Source: Bin52 sp965213935 (GTDB taxonomy: Bacteria; Pseudomonadota; Alphaproteobacteria; Thalassobaculales; Thalassobaculaceae). From it: a stretch of DNA of 64,000 nucleotides. The notes under the pieces are model-generated. The model was not told the DNA's origin. It did not search any database and saw nothing but the letters and a program-made list of their open reading frames with translations. The stretch covers positions 372,001-436,000 of the forward strand of contig CBDCAO010000010.1 in the NCBI GenBank assembly GCA_965213935.1. Reading direction: 5' to 3'. The translations under genes were made by a program, and so were the position numbers. Positions 43,209-54,900 of the stretch are shown one piece after another. The number at the start of each line of letters is the position of its first letter. The stretch's first letter is position 1.

Positions 43209-44582
43209 ATGATGAGAGTGTGGAACCGGGGTGCACCGACCCTTTGCATGCTGCTTGGCCTTGCCGCCACCTGTCTCGCCTCGACGACCGCCTTCGCCAG
43301 GGAAGACCTGAGGATCGACATCACCCAGGGTCGGTTCGATCCGATTCCGATTGCGGTGCGCGCGTTTCACGGGACGCAGCCCGATACCGAGACGCTCGGC
43401 GCCCGGGTCAGGGACGTCATCGCGGCAAACCTGCTCCGCTCCGGCCTGTTCGATCCCGTCGACCCCGCGGCGTTCATCGGACCGGTAACCGGTGTTCAGG
43501 TTCGCCCGAGGTTCGGCAACTGGACCGCACTGAAGGCGGAGGCACTGGTCAAGGGCAGCATCGCCCCGGAACCGGACGGCCGGCTGAAGTTCGAATACCG
43601 GCTCTGGGATGTCGCGCGACGTGCCGATCTCGTGGCATCGAGTTTTACCACTTCGGAGCGGAACTGGCGCCGGGTTGCCCACCTGATCAGCGACCAGATC
43701 TACGAGAGGGTGACCGGGGAGACAGGGTACTTCGATACCCGGATTGTCTACATTGCCGAGACCGGTCCCAGGGATCGTCGGGTCAAGCGGCTCGCGGTCA
43801 TGGACCAGGACGGGGCGAACCACACTTACCTTACGGACGGCAGGCACCTTGTGCTCACGCCGCGGTTCTCGCCGACGGCGCAGGAACTGGTCTACCTCGG
43901 CTACTACCAGCGCAACAGGCCAAGGGTGTACCTGTTCAACATCGTGACCGGACAGCAGGCGGTACTGGGCGACTTCCCGGGAATGACGCTCGCGCCCCGA
44001 TTCGCTCCTGGCGGAGCAAGCGTCATCATGAGCATGGCCAAGGACGGGGCAACCAACATCTACACGCTGGACCTTGCCACCCGCGTGCAGCGGCGACTGA
44101 CCGGTTCGGTCTCGGACATCAACGTCTCGCCCACCTACTCCCCGGATGGCGAGCAGATAGTGTTCGTCTCGGACCGGACCGGGACCAAGCAGCTCTACGT
44201 GATGGAGGCCGACGGCAGCAACATGGTGCGGATCAGCAGGGAGAAGGGACAGTACGACACCCCGGTCTGGTCGCCGCGCGGCGATCTCATCGCCTTCACC
44301 AAGACCCGTCCGCCCGTTCCGGGGAGCACCGACAGGTACTACATCGGGGTGATGCGCCCGGACGGCACGGGCGAGAGACTGCTGGTCGGCGGGTACCTGG
44401 TGGAGGGCCCCACCTGGTCGCCGAACGGGCGGGTCCTGCTCTATGCCGAGGAGCAGCTTGACCGCGCGAACGGAACCATCCTCCGCGTGCTGCGTTCGGT
44501 CGATCTGACCGGCCAGAACCACCGTGTCGTGCCCACCCCGGTGGAGGCATCGGACCCGGCGTGGTCAGGGTTGCTGCAGTAG
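43209..44582 (+). CDS. tolB: Tol-Pal system protein TolB
   Basis: Periplasmic beta-propeller that binds Pal and TolA, 457 residues. Signal peptide to about residue 27 (cleavage after TTAFA), N-terminal domain LRIDITQGRFDPIPIAV, then repeated propeller blades with the SPDG-x-x-I-x-F-x-S-D motif (YSPDGEQIVFVSDRTG). ATG 43209 has GGAG seven bases upstream. Confidence 0.95.
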   Translation: MMRVWNRGAPTLCMLLGLAATCLASTTAFAREDLRIDITQGRFDPIPIAVRAFHGTQPDTETLGARVRDVIAANLLRSGLFDPVDPAAFIGPVTGVQVRPRFGNWTALKAEALVKGSIAPEPDGRLKFEYRLWDVARRADLVASSFTTSERNWRRVAHLISDQIYERVTGETGYFDTRIVYIAETGPRDRRVKRLAVMDQDGANHTYLTDGRHLVLTPRFSPTAQELVYLGYYQRNRPRVYLFNIVTGQQAVLGDFPGMTLAPRFAPGGASVIMSMAKDGATNIYTLDLATRVQRRLTGSVSDINVSPTYSPDGEQIVFVSDRTGTKQLYVMEADGSNMVRISREKGQYDTPVWSPRGDLIAFTKTRPPVPGSTDRYYIGVMRPDGTGERLLVGGYLVEGPTWSPNGRVLLYAEEQLDRANGTILRVLRSVDLTGQNHRVVPTPVEASDPAWSGLLQ

Positions 44583-44781
44583 CAGGCCGATTCGAGCCTG
44601 CCTGCACCCGTCCCGACCCCCGACCGCCGTGCCAGTTGCCCGACTGCGGGGACGGCGGGGAGAAAACCGTGTTGATATGCCCGTCAACCTGTTACAAGGA
44701 CACGCATGTAAACATGCAAGCATCGGGTTCCCGACCTCTCAGTCGATTGAGCATCGACCGTCCCCGCGAAGGAATTTGTCC
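44583..44781 (+). promoter_or_regulatory. tolB-pal gap with two small inverted repeats
   Basis: No gene. GCATGT-AA-ACATGC (44704-44717) and GTCGAT-TGAGC-ATCGAC (about 44742-44758) are perfect six-base inverted repeats in front of pal, and TTGATA near 44673 could be a -35. This suggests an internal pal promoter with some control site; E. coli also has extra promoters for pal and its neighbour. Confidence 0.4.
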
Positions 44782-45309
44782 ATGCGTATCAAATCGCTCC
44801 TTTTCGTTGCCGCCTCGCTTGTGCTGGCCGCCTGTGCGCAGGATCCGGATACGACCGAAACATCGGGTGCGGGGACCACGACGACTCCCGCAGTGACCAC
44901 GCCTGCACCCGCTGCCACCGCGCCGGTCGCACCGGTCGCCGCCGGACCGGTTCCGGGGTCCGAGGAGGAGTTCCTGGTCGAGGTGGGAGATCGGGTGTTC
45001 TTCGACTACGAGCGTTCCGACATCACGGAGGAAGCCAGGCTCACGCTGGACCGGCAGGCGTCGTGGCTCAACAGGTACACCGACATCACCGTGGTGATCG
45101 AGGGGCACTGCGACGAGCGGGGAACCCGTGAGTACAATCTGGCACTTGGCGAAAGGCGGGCGAACGCGGTGCGCGAGTACCTGATTGCCAGCGGGATCGA
45201 CGCAGCGCGGGTCGAGACCATCAGCTACGGCAAGGAGCGTCCCGTGGCTCTTGGCAGTGACGAGGCGTCGTGGGCACTGAACCGGCGTGGCGTGACCGTG
45301 ATCAACTGA
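44782..45309 (+). CDS. pal: peptidoglycan-associated lipoprotein Pal
   Basis: This 175-residue outer-membrane lipoprotein has lipobox LAAC (Cys18), a Thr/Pro/Ala-rich linker to about residue 58, and an OmpA domain with FFDYERSDIT, the GHCDERGTREYNLALGERRAN peptidoglycan-binding site and SYGKERP. AAGGA precedes ATG 44782. It anchors the Tol machine to the cell wall. Confidence 0.96.
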   Translation: MRIKSLLFVAASLVLAACAQDPDTTETSGAGTTTTPAVTTPAPAATAPVAPVAAGPVPGSEEEFLVEVGDRVFFDYERSDITEEARLTLDRQASWLNRYTDITVVIEGHCDERGTREYNLALGERRANAVREYLIASGIDAARVETISYGKERPVALGSDEASWALNRRGVTVIN

Positions 45310-45386
45310 GCCGGTCGGTCGGCTACCGCACCCGTACGCCTGCTGCCTCTTGCCCCGGGGTTCGGGCAGGATGACAGGAGGTCGAG

Positions 45387-46328
45387 ATGTTCCGGATGTC
45401 CGTTCCCGCCGCGTGCACCGCCATCGTGGCATTGCTCCTGTTTGCCCCGGTGCCGCTTGCGGCGCAGTCGAACAGTGAACTTCTCAACCGGCTGAACCGG
45501 TTGCACTCCCAGGTCATCAACCTGGAACGGGCGGTGTTTGCCGGCACTCCGCCCGCCGGTTCGTCGACGGCGCCGGGTGCCGCTCCGGGGCCTGCTGTTA
45601 CTCCCGAACTGCTGCTGCGGGTCCAGCAGCTGGAAAGACAGCTGAAGGAACTGGTCGGGCAGCTCGACACCCTGCGTTTCGAGAACGAGAAACTCGACAA
45701 GAGAATCTCGGAGCTTGCGGCGAGGCTTGATGCCGCTCCCCAGGTGGAGCAGGCGCCGCCTGCTCCCGCGACTGCGGCCGGTCCTCCCCCGACACCGCAG
45801 ACCGGGGTGCCGGGTGCTCCGGCCGCTACCGGGAGTGATCCCGGGAAGGTCATCGGCACCGGTACGCTCGGCCGGCTCGACCAGGATGACATCGCCGACG
45901 GAAGCCCGTCCGGAACACAGGACCAGAACCTGGACGTGGATATTGCGGCTGCCCGCTACGGCCATGCGTTCTCGCTCGTGGTCAGTCACGACTACCCGCG
46001 GGCCGAGCGGGCCTTCCAGACCTTCCTGCAGGAACACTCCGAGCACCCGCTGGCGGGGACCGCGACCTACTGGCTCGGCGAGACCTACTACGTGCGCGGC
46101 GATTACCGGCAGGCGGCCATCACCTTCGCCAACGGTTTCCGGGATTACCCGGAAAATCCCAAGGCGCCGGACAACCTGCTCAAGCTCGCCCTGTCGCTTG
46201 CCCGTCTCGATCGGCAGCAGGACGCCTGCGTCGCGCTTGACGAACTTGCGACCCGGTTCCCGAATGCCTCGCGCGTCATCAGCCGGGGCGCAGCCGGCGA
46301 ACGCAGGCGTCTGGCGTGCGACGGGTGA
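45387..46328 (+). CDS. cpoB: Tol-Pal coordinator CpoB/YbgF
   Basis: The periplasmic protein (313 residues) has a signal peptide cleaved near LAAQ (residue 26), a coiled-coil trimerisation part (RVQQLERQLKELVGQLDTLR), a Pro/Ala linker and C-terminal TPR repeats starting AARYGHAFSLVVSHDYPRAERAF and GTATYWLGETYYVRGDY. It links Tol energy to peptidoglycan synthesis. GGAGG before the ATG. Confidence 0.93.
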   Translation: MFRMSVPAACTAIVALLLFAPVPLAAQSNSELLNRLNRLHSQVINLERAVFAGTPPAGSSTAPGAAPGPAVTPELLLRVQQLERQLKELVGQLDTLRFENEKLDKRISELAARLDAAPQVEQAPPAPATAAGPPPTPQTGVPGAPAATGSDPGKVIGTGTLGRLDQDDIADGSPSGTQDQNLDVDIAAARYGHAFSLVVSHDYPRAERAFQTFLQEHSEHPLAGTATYWLGETYYVRGDYRQAAITFANGFRDYPENPKAPDNLLKLALSLARLDRQQDACVALDELATRFPNASRVISRGAAGERRRLACDG

Positions 46329-46346
46329 GAGCCGCGCAAGCCGGCA

Positions 46347-47681
46347 GTGCAGCATCCTTCTGTCACGGAGTGTGAATTCGCGTCCCTGATGGCGGCCTGC
46401 CCCGGTGCGACGGACGCCCGCAGGCTCGGTGTTGGTGTCTCCGGCGGACCAGACAGCATGGCGCTTTGCCTGCTCGCGGATCGCTGGGCACGGCCCCGCG
46501 GCGTGGCGCTCGAGGCGTTGACCGTCGATCACGGCCTGAGGCGGGAGGCGCGCGCCGAGGCGCATCTGGTCGGACGCTGGCTGGCTGGCCGGGGCATCGC
46601 CCACCGGATCCTGGTGGCGAGTGGGCCGCGACCTGTCACCGGGATTCAGCGGACGGCACGGGAGCGGCGGCTCGCCCTGTTCGACCGCTGGGCGCGGGAG
46701 ACGGGAGCAGACCGGATCCTGCTCGCCCACAGCTCCGATGACCAGGTCGAGACGGTCCTGCAGAGGATGATGGCCGACAGCGGTCCGGACGGTCTTGCCG
46801 GAATCGGGGCCGAGAACCGGGTGGGCGGGACCGCGCTCTCGCGACCTCTGCTGGCGGTTGCGAGAGGGCGCCTGGCGGCAACTTGCCGCGCTTTCGGGCA
46901 ACCGTGGATCTCCGATCCCAGCAACAACGACCCGCGTTTCGCCCGGGTCCGGTTGCGATCGCTCGCACCGGAACTGGCCCGGTCCGGCACGGGTCCAGCG
47001 CAGGTTCTTGCGATTGCGCGTGCAATGACAGCTGCGCGCGCCGTCCTCGACGACCACTGCTCCCGCTTCATTCGCGACCATGGCGACGTCTCGCCGGCAG
47101 GATTCGTCCGGATCGATGCCGGGGCCTTCCAGAACCTTGACCCGCGTTTCGCGGAACTGTTTCTCGCAAGACTGCTGCGCGCAGTGGGCGGAATGTCCTG
47201 GCCGCCACGCCGGACCCGGATTGTCCGTCTCGTCGCGGCGCTTCGCTCCGGCGTGAAGGCGCGGACACTCGGCGGTTGCACGATCCGTCTTGGCGACGGC
47301 CTCGAGTTCAGTCGCGAACCGGTTCTGAGTGCCGGGCCGGTCGTCCTGGAGCCAGGGCTGCGGACCCGCTGGGACAACCGGTTCGAGGTCAGGCTTGACG
47401 GCGATGAGCCCGCCCGGCTCGGAACGCTCGACGCCCGCGGCTGGGGCAAGATCGCAAGACAGGTGCGGGACCGGGCTCCGCAATCGAACCCGTGGAGCTG
47501 GCCGCGGGCCGCCAGATTGGCATATCCGGTCGTCCGTCACCTTGACGGAACGACATCGCTTCCCCACTTTGTAAGAGACGTCGGCGCGTGTCAGGCGCGG
47601 TCCGGCGGTCGGGCTGTGATACGCTTCTGCCCTGACCAGGACTGGATCAGGAACCTCGCGATGCCGACGCACGGGACATGA
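46347..47681 (+). CDS. tilS: tRNA(Ile)-lysidine synthetase TilS
   Basis: TilS attaches lysine to C34 of the AUA-reading tRNA-Ile. The 444-residue protein has the PP-loop VGVSGGPDSMAL, the TVDHGLR and LLAHSSDDQVETVLQR blocks, DPSNNDPRFARVRLR and a C-terminal domain ending ARSGGRAVIRFCPDQDW. GTG 46347 is used; ATG 46389 is a shorter option. Adjacent to ftsH as usual. Confidence 0.93.
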   Translation: MQHPSVTECEFASLMAACPGATDARRLGVGVSGGPDSMALCLLADRWARPRGVALEALTVDHGLRREARAEAHLVGRWLAGRGIAHRILVASGPRPVTGIQRTARERRLALFDRWARETGADRILLAHSSDDQVETVLQRMMADSGPDGLAGIGAENRVGGTALSRPLLAVARGRLAATCRAFGQPWISDPSNNDPRFARVRLRSLAPELARSGTGPAQVLAIARAMTAARAVLDDHCSRFIRDHGDVSPAGFVRIDAGAFQNLDPRFAELFLARLLRAVGGMSWPPRRTRIVRLVAALRSGVKARTLGGCTIRLGDGLEFSREPVLSAGPVVLEPGLRTRWDNRFEVRLDGDEPARLGTLDARGWGKIARQVRDRAPQSNPWSWPRAARLAYPVVRHLDGTTSLPHFVRDVGACQARSGGRAVIRFCPDQDWIRNLAMPTHGT

Positions 47682-47748
47682 CCCCGCTCTTCGCTGCAGT
47701 CCGCAGGCGCAAAGCAGGCGCGCTGGACATACTTCCGGGAACCGAGCC

Positions 47749-49686
<1,938 letters not shown>

Positions 49687-49708
49687 CCCCGTCCGTCCGG
49701 CGTCGGCG

Positions 49709-50821
49709 ATGCGGCCGATCGTCCATCTTGAACGACCGCTCCGCGGTATCGGAGGCCCCGGGGCAGCCGATATCTACCTGCGCCCTGTCGATCTTGCCCA
49801 CGGCAGGACCTGTCCGGGCCCGTCGGACCGACTGCTCGGCGGCGGACCGTCCCGGTTCAGCCGGGTCGAGATCGTCGCGCGCATGCGCGAGCGCATCGTG
49901 GCATTTGCCGGGCCGCTTGACGAATTGCGCGACTGGGCCGGTCTTGAGGGCTTCGCGCAGCAGTTCGACGCAGCCGTACTCGGGCTCACGCGCCGCCGGC
50001 AGCCACTGTTCGGCCGCTCCTGGGACCGGCCGCTGGTCATGGGGGTGGTGAATGCCTCACCCGACAGCTTCTACGACGGTTCCCCCCGGCGGACCGTGAA
50101 GGCGGCGATCTCGCATGCGCACGCGCTGATCGCCGCAGGTGCGGACATGCTTGATGTCGGGGGCGAGTCGACACGCCCGGGGGCGGGAAGAGTGGGATGG
50201 GCCGAGGAGATCGATCGGGTTGCGCCTGTCATCGAGGCATCGGTCGGCTTCGGAGTACCGATCAGCATCGATACCAGCAAGTATCCGGTGATGCGGGCGG
50301 CCTTTGCCGCCGGTGCCTCGATCATCAACGACGTAACGGCGTTGACCGGTGACCCGGAGAGTCTCGGGTTCGCAAGCAAGGCCAGGGCTCCGGTGGTGCT
50401 GATGCACATGCTGGGCACGCCGCGAACCATGCAGGAAAACCCGAGCTACGACTGTGCCCCGCTCGATGTTGCCGACTACCTGGCCTCGCGGATTGCCGCC
50501 TGCAAGCGGGCCGGGGTACCCGGCGCGTCAATACTGGTTGATCCCGGGATCGGGTTTGGCAAGACCGTCGATCACAACGCGGCACTGCTGGCCCGCATCG
50601 GGATCCTGCACTCGCTCGGTGCGCCAGTCCTTGTGGGGGCATCGCGCAAGTCGCTCATCGCGCGGATGAGCCGTGGCGAGGAACCGGAGCACCGCCTCGG
50701 CGGGTCGCTTGCGCTCGCGCTCGGCGCCGTCGCGCAGGGTGTTCAGGTTCTGCGGGTGCACGATGTCGCGGAAACCTGTCAGGCGCTTGCAGTCCGCCAG
50801 GCGGTACTTGACGCCGGGTAA
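49709..50821 (+). CDS. folP: dihydropteroate synthase
   Basis: The enzyme joins p-aminobenzoate to hydroxymethyl-dihydropterin diphosphate. At 370 residues it is about 90 longer than the minimal enzyme: residues 1-105 form an N-terminal extension common in alphaproteobacteria, then MGVVNASPDSFYDG, GGESTRPGA, DTSKYPVM, LVDPGIGFGKT and GASRKS follow in order. ATG 49709 lies 22 bases after ftsH. Confidence 0.94.
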   Translation: MRPIVHLERPLRGIGGPGAADIYLRPVDLAHGRTCPGPSDRLLGGGPSRFSRVEIVARMRERIVAFAGPLDELRDWAGLEGFAQQFDAAVLGLTRRRQPLFGRSWDRPLVMGVVNASPDSFYDGSPRRTVKAAISHAHALIAAGADMLDVGGESTRPGAGRVGWAEEIDRVAPVIEASVGFGVPISIDTSKYPVMRAAFAAGASIINDVTALTGDPESLGFASKARAPVVLMHMLGTPRTMQENPSYDCAPLDVADYLASRIAACKRAGVPGASILVDPGIGFGKTVDHNAALLARIGILHSLGAPVLVGASRKSLIARMSRGEEPEHRLGGSLALALGAVAQGVQVLRVHDVAETCQALAVRQAVLDAG

Positions 50822-50880
50822 GGGTTGGGTTTAGCCGGGCTACAGGGGTGGCGGATGGAACGCAGACGGGAAGCGGGTGC

Positions 50881-52248
50881 ATGAATCGCAGGTATTTCGG
50901 GACCGATGGTGTCCGCGGCGCTACCAACACTGAACCGATGACAGCCGAAACGGTGCTTCGGGTGGCGATGGCGGCAGGGCAGTTCTTTGCTCCAACGGTG
51001 ACCCGGCACCGTCCGACCGCAGTCATCGGCAAGGACACCCGCCTGTCCGGCTACATGCTCGAACCGGCCATGGTAGCGGGGTTTACCTCGATCGGCGTGG
51101 ACGTGGTTCTGGTCGGACCGATGCCGACGCCTGCGGTCGCAATGCTGACCCGCTCTCTCAGGGCCGATCTCGGTGTCATGCTGTCCGCGTCCCACAACAC
51201 GTACGAGGACAACGGCATCAAGCTGTTCGGTCCCGACGGACGCAAGATGACCGACGAGAACGAGGCCCGGATCGAGGAGCTGATGGCGCGACCGGCGCAA
51301 CTCGTCGATCCGGGCCGGCTTGGCCGGGCGCTCCGGCTCGACGATGCCCGGGGCCGCTACATCGAGATTGCCAAGGCAACCTTTCCGAAGGGACTGAGGC
51401 TCGACGGGCTGAAGCTGGTCGTCGACTGTGCCCACGGCGCGTCCTATGCCCTGGCGCCGCGGATCCTGTTCGAACTCGGGGCCGAAGTGATCCCGATCGG
51501 GGTGGAACCCGACGGGTTCAACATCAACATGGACTGCGGTGCCACCGCGCCTGAGGAGATGTGCCGGGCGGTAGTCGAACACGGCGCCCATGCCGGCATC
51601 GCGCTCGACGGCGACGGTGACCGGCTGGTGATGGCGGATGAGACCGGGGCCCTCGTCGACGGAGACTGCATTCTGGCGCTGATCGCCGCGTTCTGGCAGG
51701 ACGACGGGCGCCTTGTCGCCGGCGGGGTCGTGGGTACCGGCATGTCCAACCTGGGTCTGGAACGCTACCTCGCGGGGCGCGGACTGACACTGGTTCGCGC
51801 CAGCATCGGCGACCGCTACGTGCTCGAGGCCATGCGCGACGGCGGCTATACCCTGGGCGGCGAACAGTCGGGTCATATCATCATGAGCGATCACGCCACC
51901 ACCGGCGACGGGATTCTGGCGGCGCTGCAGGTCCTTGCGGTCCTGCTTCGCTCGGACCGGCCGTTCAGCCGGATCGCCAGGCCCTACACGCCGTTTCCCC
52001 AGGTGCTGCGCAACGTGCGTTGCTCGGCGACAGGAGTGCTCGGTGCGCCCGCGGTCGAGGGCGTCATTCGGGAAGGCGAATCCCGTCTGGATGGAGCGGG
52101 GCGCATTCTCGTTCGCGCTTCGGGAACCGAACCCCTGATCCGGGTGATGGTGGAAGGCGAGGACGCCGTCGTGATCAACTCGGTTGCCGACAGGATCGTC
52201 GAGACCGTGTCCCGGATCGCCGGGGTGCCGAACGGGGCCGCGGCATGA
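50881..52248 (+). CDS. glmM: phosphoglucosamine mutase
   Basis: GlmM interconverts glucosamine 6- and 1-phosphate for peptidoglycan and lipopolysaccharide. The 455-residue enzyme starts RRYFGTDGVRG, has the phosphoserine loop MLSASHNTYEDNGIKLFG, the metal loop LDGDGDRLVM, the sugar loop GEQSGHII and the phosphate site RASGTEPLIRVMVEG. An earlier in-frame ATG (50848) is not conserved. Overlaps thiD by four bases. Confidence 0.97.
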   Translation: MNRRYFGTDGVRGATNTEPMTAETVLRVAMAAGQFFAPTVTRHRPTAVIGKDTRLSGYMLEPAMVAGFTSIGVDVVLVGPMPTPAVAMLTRSLRADLGVMLSASHNTYEDNGIKLFGPDGRKMTDENEARIEELMARPAQLVDPGRLGRALRLDDARGRYIEIAKATFPKGLRLDGLKLVVDCAHGASYALAPRILFELGAEVIPIGVEPDGFNINMDCGATAPEEMCRAVVEHGAHAGIALDGDGDRLVMADETGALVDGDCILALIAAFWQDDGRLVAGGVVGTGMSNLGLERYLAGRGLTLVRASIGDRYVLEAMRDGGYTLGGEQSGHIIMSDHATTGDGILAALQVLAVLLRSDRPFSRIARPYTPFPQVLRNVRCSATGVLGAPAVEGVIREGESRLDGAGRILVRASGTEPLIRVMVEGEDAVVINSVADRIVETVSRIAGVPNGAAA

Positions 52249-53072
52249 GCCGCCCGGTGCCGGGCTCGGTCATGCGGGGTCGGGTGCTGGTCTGTGCCGG
52301 GTCCGACTCTGGCGGCGGCGCGGGGTTGCAGGCCGATATCAAGACGGTGACTGCGCTGGCCGGCTTTGCGGCGACAGCGGTAACGGCGCTCACCGCCCAG
52401 AACACCCGGGGCGTATTCGGGATCCAGGAGGTGCCGGCAGAGTTCCTGGCCCGGCAGATGCAGGTGGTGCTTGATGACATCGGGGCCGATTGCATCAAGA
52501 CCGGAATGCTGCATTCCGCGGTCGTGATCGAGACCGTGGCCTCGGCGCTGGATCAATTCGCAGCGGATGTGCCGCTGGTGATGGATCCGGTGATGGTGGC
52601 GAAAGGTGGTCACCGCCTGCTTGATGCGTCGGCGCTCGATGCGTTGCGCCAGGTACTGTTGCCGCGCGCGCGTCTGGTCACTCCGAACATCCCTGAGGCC
52701 GAGGACCTGGTGGGCCTGTCGATCGGCGGAGTTGACGACATGCGCCGTGCGGCAGGGGCCATCCTCGAGCTCGGTGCCTCGGCAGTACTGGTCAAGGGAG
52801 GTCATCTTCCCGGCGACACCCTCGTTGACCTGCTGGCGACGGCGGATGGCATGCGGTGTTTCGAGAGCCGGCGCATACACACCCGGCACACCCACGGAAC
52901 CGGCTGCAGCCTCGCCTCTGCGATCGCGACGAGTCTGGCGCAGGGACTCGAGCTGGAGGCGGCAGTCACACGCGCCCGGCGCTATGTCGAACTCGCCATC
53001 CGCACTGCGCCCGGAATCGGACAGGGCCACGGGCCGCTCAACCACGCGCACCCGGTTGCGACGCAGCAGTGA
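52245..53072 (+). CDS. thiD: hydroxymethylpyrimidine/phosphomethylpyrimidine kinase
   Basis: The 275-residue ribokinase-fold enzyme makes HMP diphosphate for thiamine. Motifs: AGSDSGGGAGLQADIKT, VMDPVMVAKGG, LVTPNIPEAE, VLVKGGH and the catalytic THGTGCSLASAIA. ATG 52245 shares ATGA with the glmM stop. An upstream extension of the frame lies in glmM and is rejected. Confidence 0.95.
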   Translation: MSRPVPGSVMRGRVLVCAGSDSGGGAGLQADIKTVTALAGFAATAVTALTAQNTRGVFGIQEVPAEFLARQMQVVLDDIGADCIKTGMLHSAVVIETVASALDQFAADVPLVMDPVMVAKGGHRLLDASALDALRQVLLPRARLVTPNIPEAEDLVGLSIGGVDDMRRAAGAILELGASAVLVKGGHLPGDTLVDLLATADGMRCFESRRIHTRHTHGTGCSLASAIATSLAQGLELEAAVTRARRYVELAIRTAPGIGQGHGPLNHAHPVATQQ

Positions 53073-53146
53073 GCGGCCAGCTATGCCATGGCGCTGATCC
53101 ATGCTAATCGGGTCCGCAATGGCGGGATCCGGTACCAGAGGCGGTC

Positions 53147-54142
53147 ATGATGTCTGACTACAGGTTTTCGGCGGCGGACCTGGAAGAGACTGCGGCAGCG
53201 ATCCGGACCGTCGTTCCGGCGACACCCCAGTACGCCTGGCCGCTGCTGTGCCGCAGGGCCGGGGCGGAAGTCTGGGTCAAGCACGAGAACCACACACCGA
53301 CCGGCGCCTTCAAGCTGCGTGGCGGCATGGTCTACACGGATGATCTGCGTCGACGGGAACCGGGCATACCGGGTGTTATCGCCGCGACCCGGGGCAACCA
53401 CGGACAGAGTGTCGCCTGCGCTGCCGCACGGGCCGCCATGACCTGCGTGGTGGTGGTCCCGCACGGAAACTCGGTGGAAAAGAACGCCGCCATGGCGGCC
53501 CAGGGTGCGGAGCTGGTCGTGCACGGGGCGGATTTCCAGGAGGCGCTCGAACACGCCCGGCAGCTGGCGGGCGAGCGTGGTCTTCACATGTTCCCCAGCT
53601 TCCACCCGCTGCTGGTCCGCGGTGTTGCGACCTACGGGTGGGAGCTGATGTCGGCGGTTCCCGATCTCGATGCCGTCTACGTGCCGATCGGCCTCGGTTC
53701 GGGGATCTGCGGCGTGATCGCGGCCCGCGATGCGCTGGCATGTCGTGCCGAGGTCGTTGGCGTGGTCTCGGACCATGCGCCGGCCTATGCGCTTTCCTTC
53801 GAGGCCGGACACCCGGTCTCGACCAACACCGCCGATACCATGGCGGACGGCATGGCCTGCCGGGTCCCGGTCTCCGATGCGGTCGACATCATCAGGGCCG
53901 GAGCCGACCGGATCGTGCGCGTGACCGATGCCGAGGTCCGGGCCGCGATCCGCCATCTCTATACCGACACCCACAGTGTGGCCGAGGGAGCCGGAGCGGC
54001 GGCGTTCGCGGCCCTGCTGCAGGAACGCGGTCGAATGGCGGGCAGGCGGGTCGGCGTGATACTGAGCGGCGGCAACATTGACCGGACGGTCTACCAGGAC
54101 ATTCTGGCCGAGCCTGACCGGCAGGAGGGGACGATGGCATGA
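53147..54142 (+). CDS. threonine/serine dehydratase, PLP-dependent
   Basis: A 331-residue fold-type II PLP enzyme without a regulatory ACT domain. The PLP lysine is in PTGAFKLRGG, the Asn in ATRGNHGQSVA, and the phosphate loop is GLGSGICGV. Proteins of this length are catabolic threonine/serine dehydratases or hydroxyaspartate dehydratases. First gene of a four-gene overlapped operon. Confidence 0.85.
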   Translation: MMSDYRFSAADLEETAAAIRTVVPATPQYAWPLLCRRAGAEVWVKHENHTPTGAFKLRGGMVYTDDLRRREPGIPGVIAATRGNHGQSVACAAARAAMTCVVVVPHGNSVEKNAAMAAQGAELVVHGADFQEALEHARQLAGERGLHMFPSFHPLLVRGVATYGWELMSAVPDLDAVYVPIGLGSGICGVIAARDALACRAEVVGVVSDHAPAYALSFEAGHPVSTNTADTMADGMACRVPVSDAVDIIRAGADRIVRVTDAEVRAAIRHLYTDTHSVAEGAGAAAFAALLQERGRMAGRRVGVILSGGNIDRTVYQDILAEPDRQEGTMA

Positions 54143-54843
54143 CCGATGAACTGTTCCGCACCGACTCATACCAGCGCACCTGTACGGCACGGGTCGTGGC
54201 GGTAACCGGGGCAGGTGTCGTCCTCGACCGGACGGTCTTCTACCCCACGGGTGGTGGTCAGCCGGGAGACACCGGGACCCTGGTCACGAAGGACGGACAA
54301 CGCCTGCAGGTTTCCGATACCCGCAAGGGTCCGGACGGGATCCTGCACGTGGTCGAGGACACGGACGGCCTGCCGGGGGCGGGAGAGGAGATCAGGGCGG
54401 AGATCGACTGGGATCGCCGCCATGTGCACATGCGGGTGCACACCGCGATGCATATCCTCTGTTCGCTGGTCGACGGTGCGGTGACCGGCGGGTCGATTGG
54501 CGCCGGGCGCGGCCGGATCGACTTCGACATTCCCGGCGACAGACCGGACAAGCAGCAGCTGACCGACCGGATGATGCAGGTGATCGAGGCAAACGAGCAG
54601 GTCGGCATCTCGTGGATCACCGATGCGGAACTTGCAGCCAATCCCGACCTGGTCCGGACCATGTCGGTCAAGCCTCCCTCGGGATCCGGCCGGGTGAGGA
54701 TGATCCGTATCGGCGATGGCATCGACTTCCAGCCGTGCGGCGGCACCCACGTTGCCGCGACCGGTGAGATCGGAGCTGTTTCGGTGGCAAGGATCGAGAG
54801 CAAGGGCAGGCGGAACCGAAGGATTTCCTTCGTGCTCGGCTGA
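54139..54843 (+). CDS. alanyl-tRNA editing protein AlaX
   Basis: A free-standing editing domain (234 residues) that removes Ser or Gly from mischarged tRNA-Ala. The zinc ligands are HMRVHTAMHIL (H-x3-H) and the CGGTHVA motif near residue 198; the GGGQPGDTG loop near residue 37 is typical. Overlaps the dehydratase by four bases. Confidence 0.9.
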   Translation: MTDELFRTDSYQRTCTARVVAVTGAGVVLDRTVFYPTGGGQPGDTGTLVTKDGQRLQVSDTRKGPDGILHVVEDTDGLPGAGEEIRAEIDWDRRHVHMRVHTAMHILCSLVDGAVTGGSIGAGRGRIDFDIPGDRPDKQQLTDRMMQVIEANEQVGISWITDAELAANPDLVRTMSVKPPSGSGRVRMIRIGDGIDFQPCGGTHVAATGEIGAVSVARIESKGRRNRRISFVLG

Positions 54844-54900
54844 CGTCGACATTTCGGCCAGGATGGGCGAACACCTGCGCTGGCGGATTGGAGGACGCCG

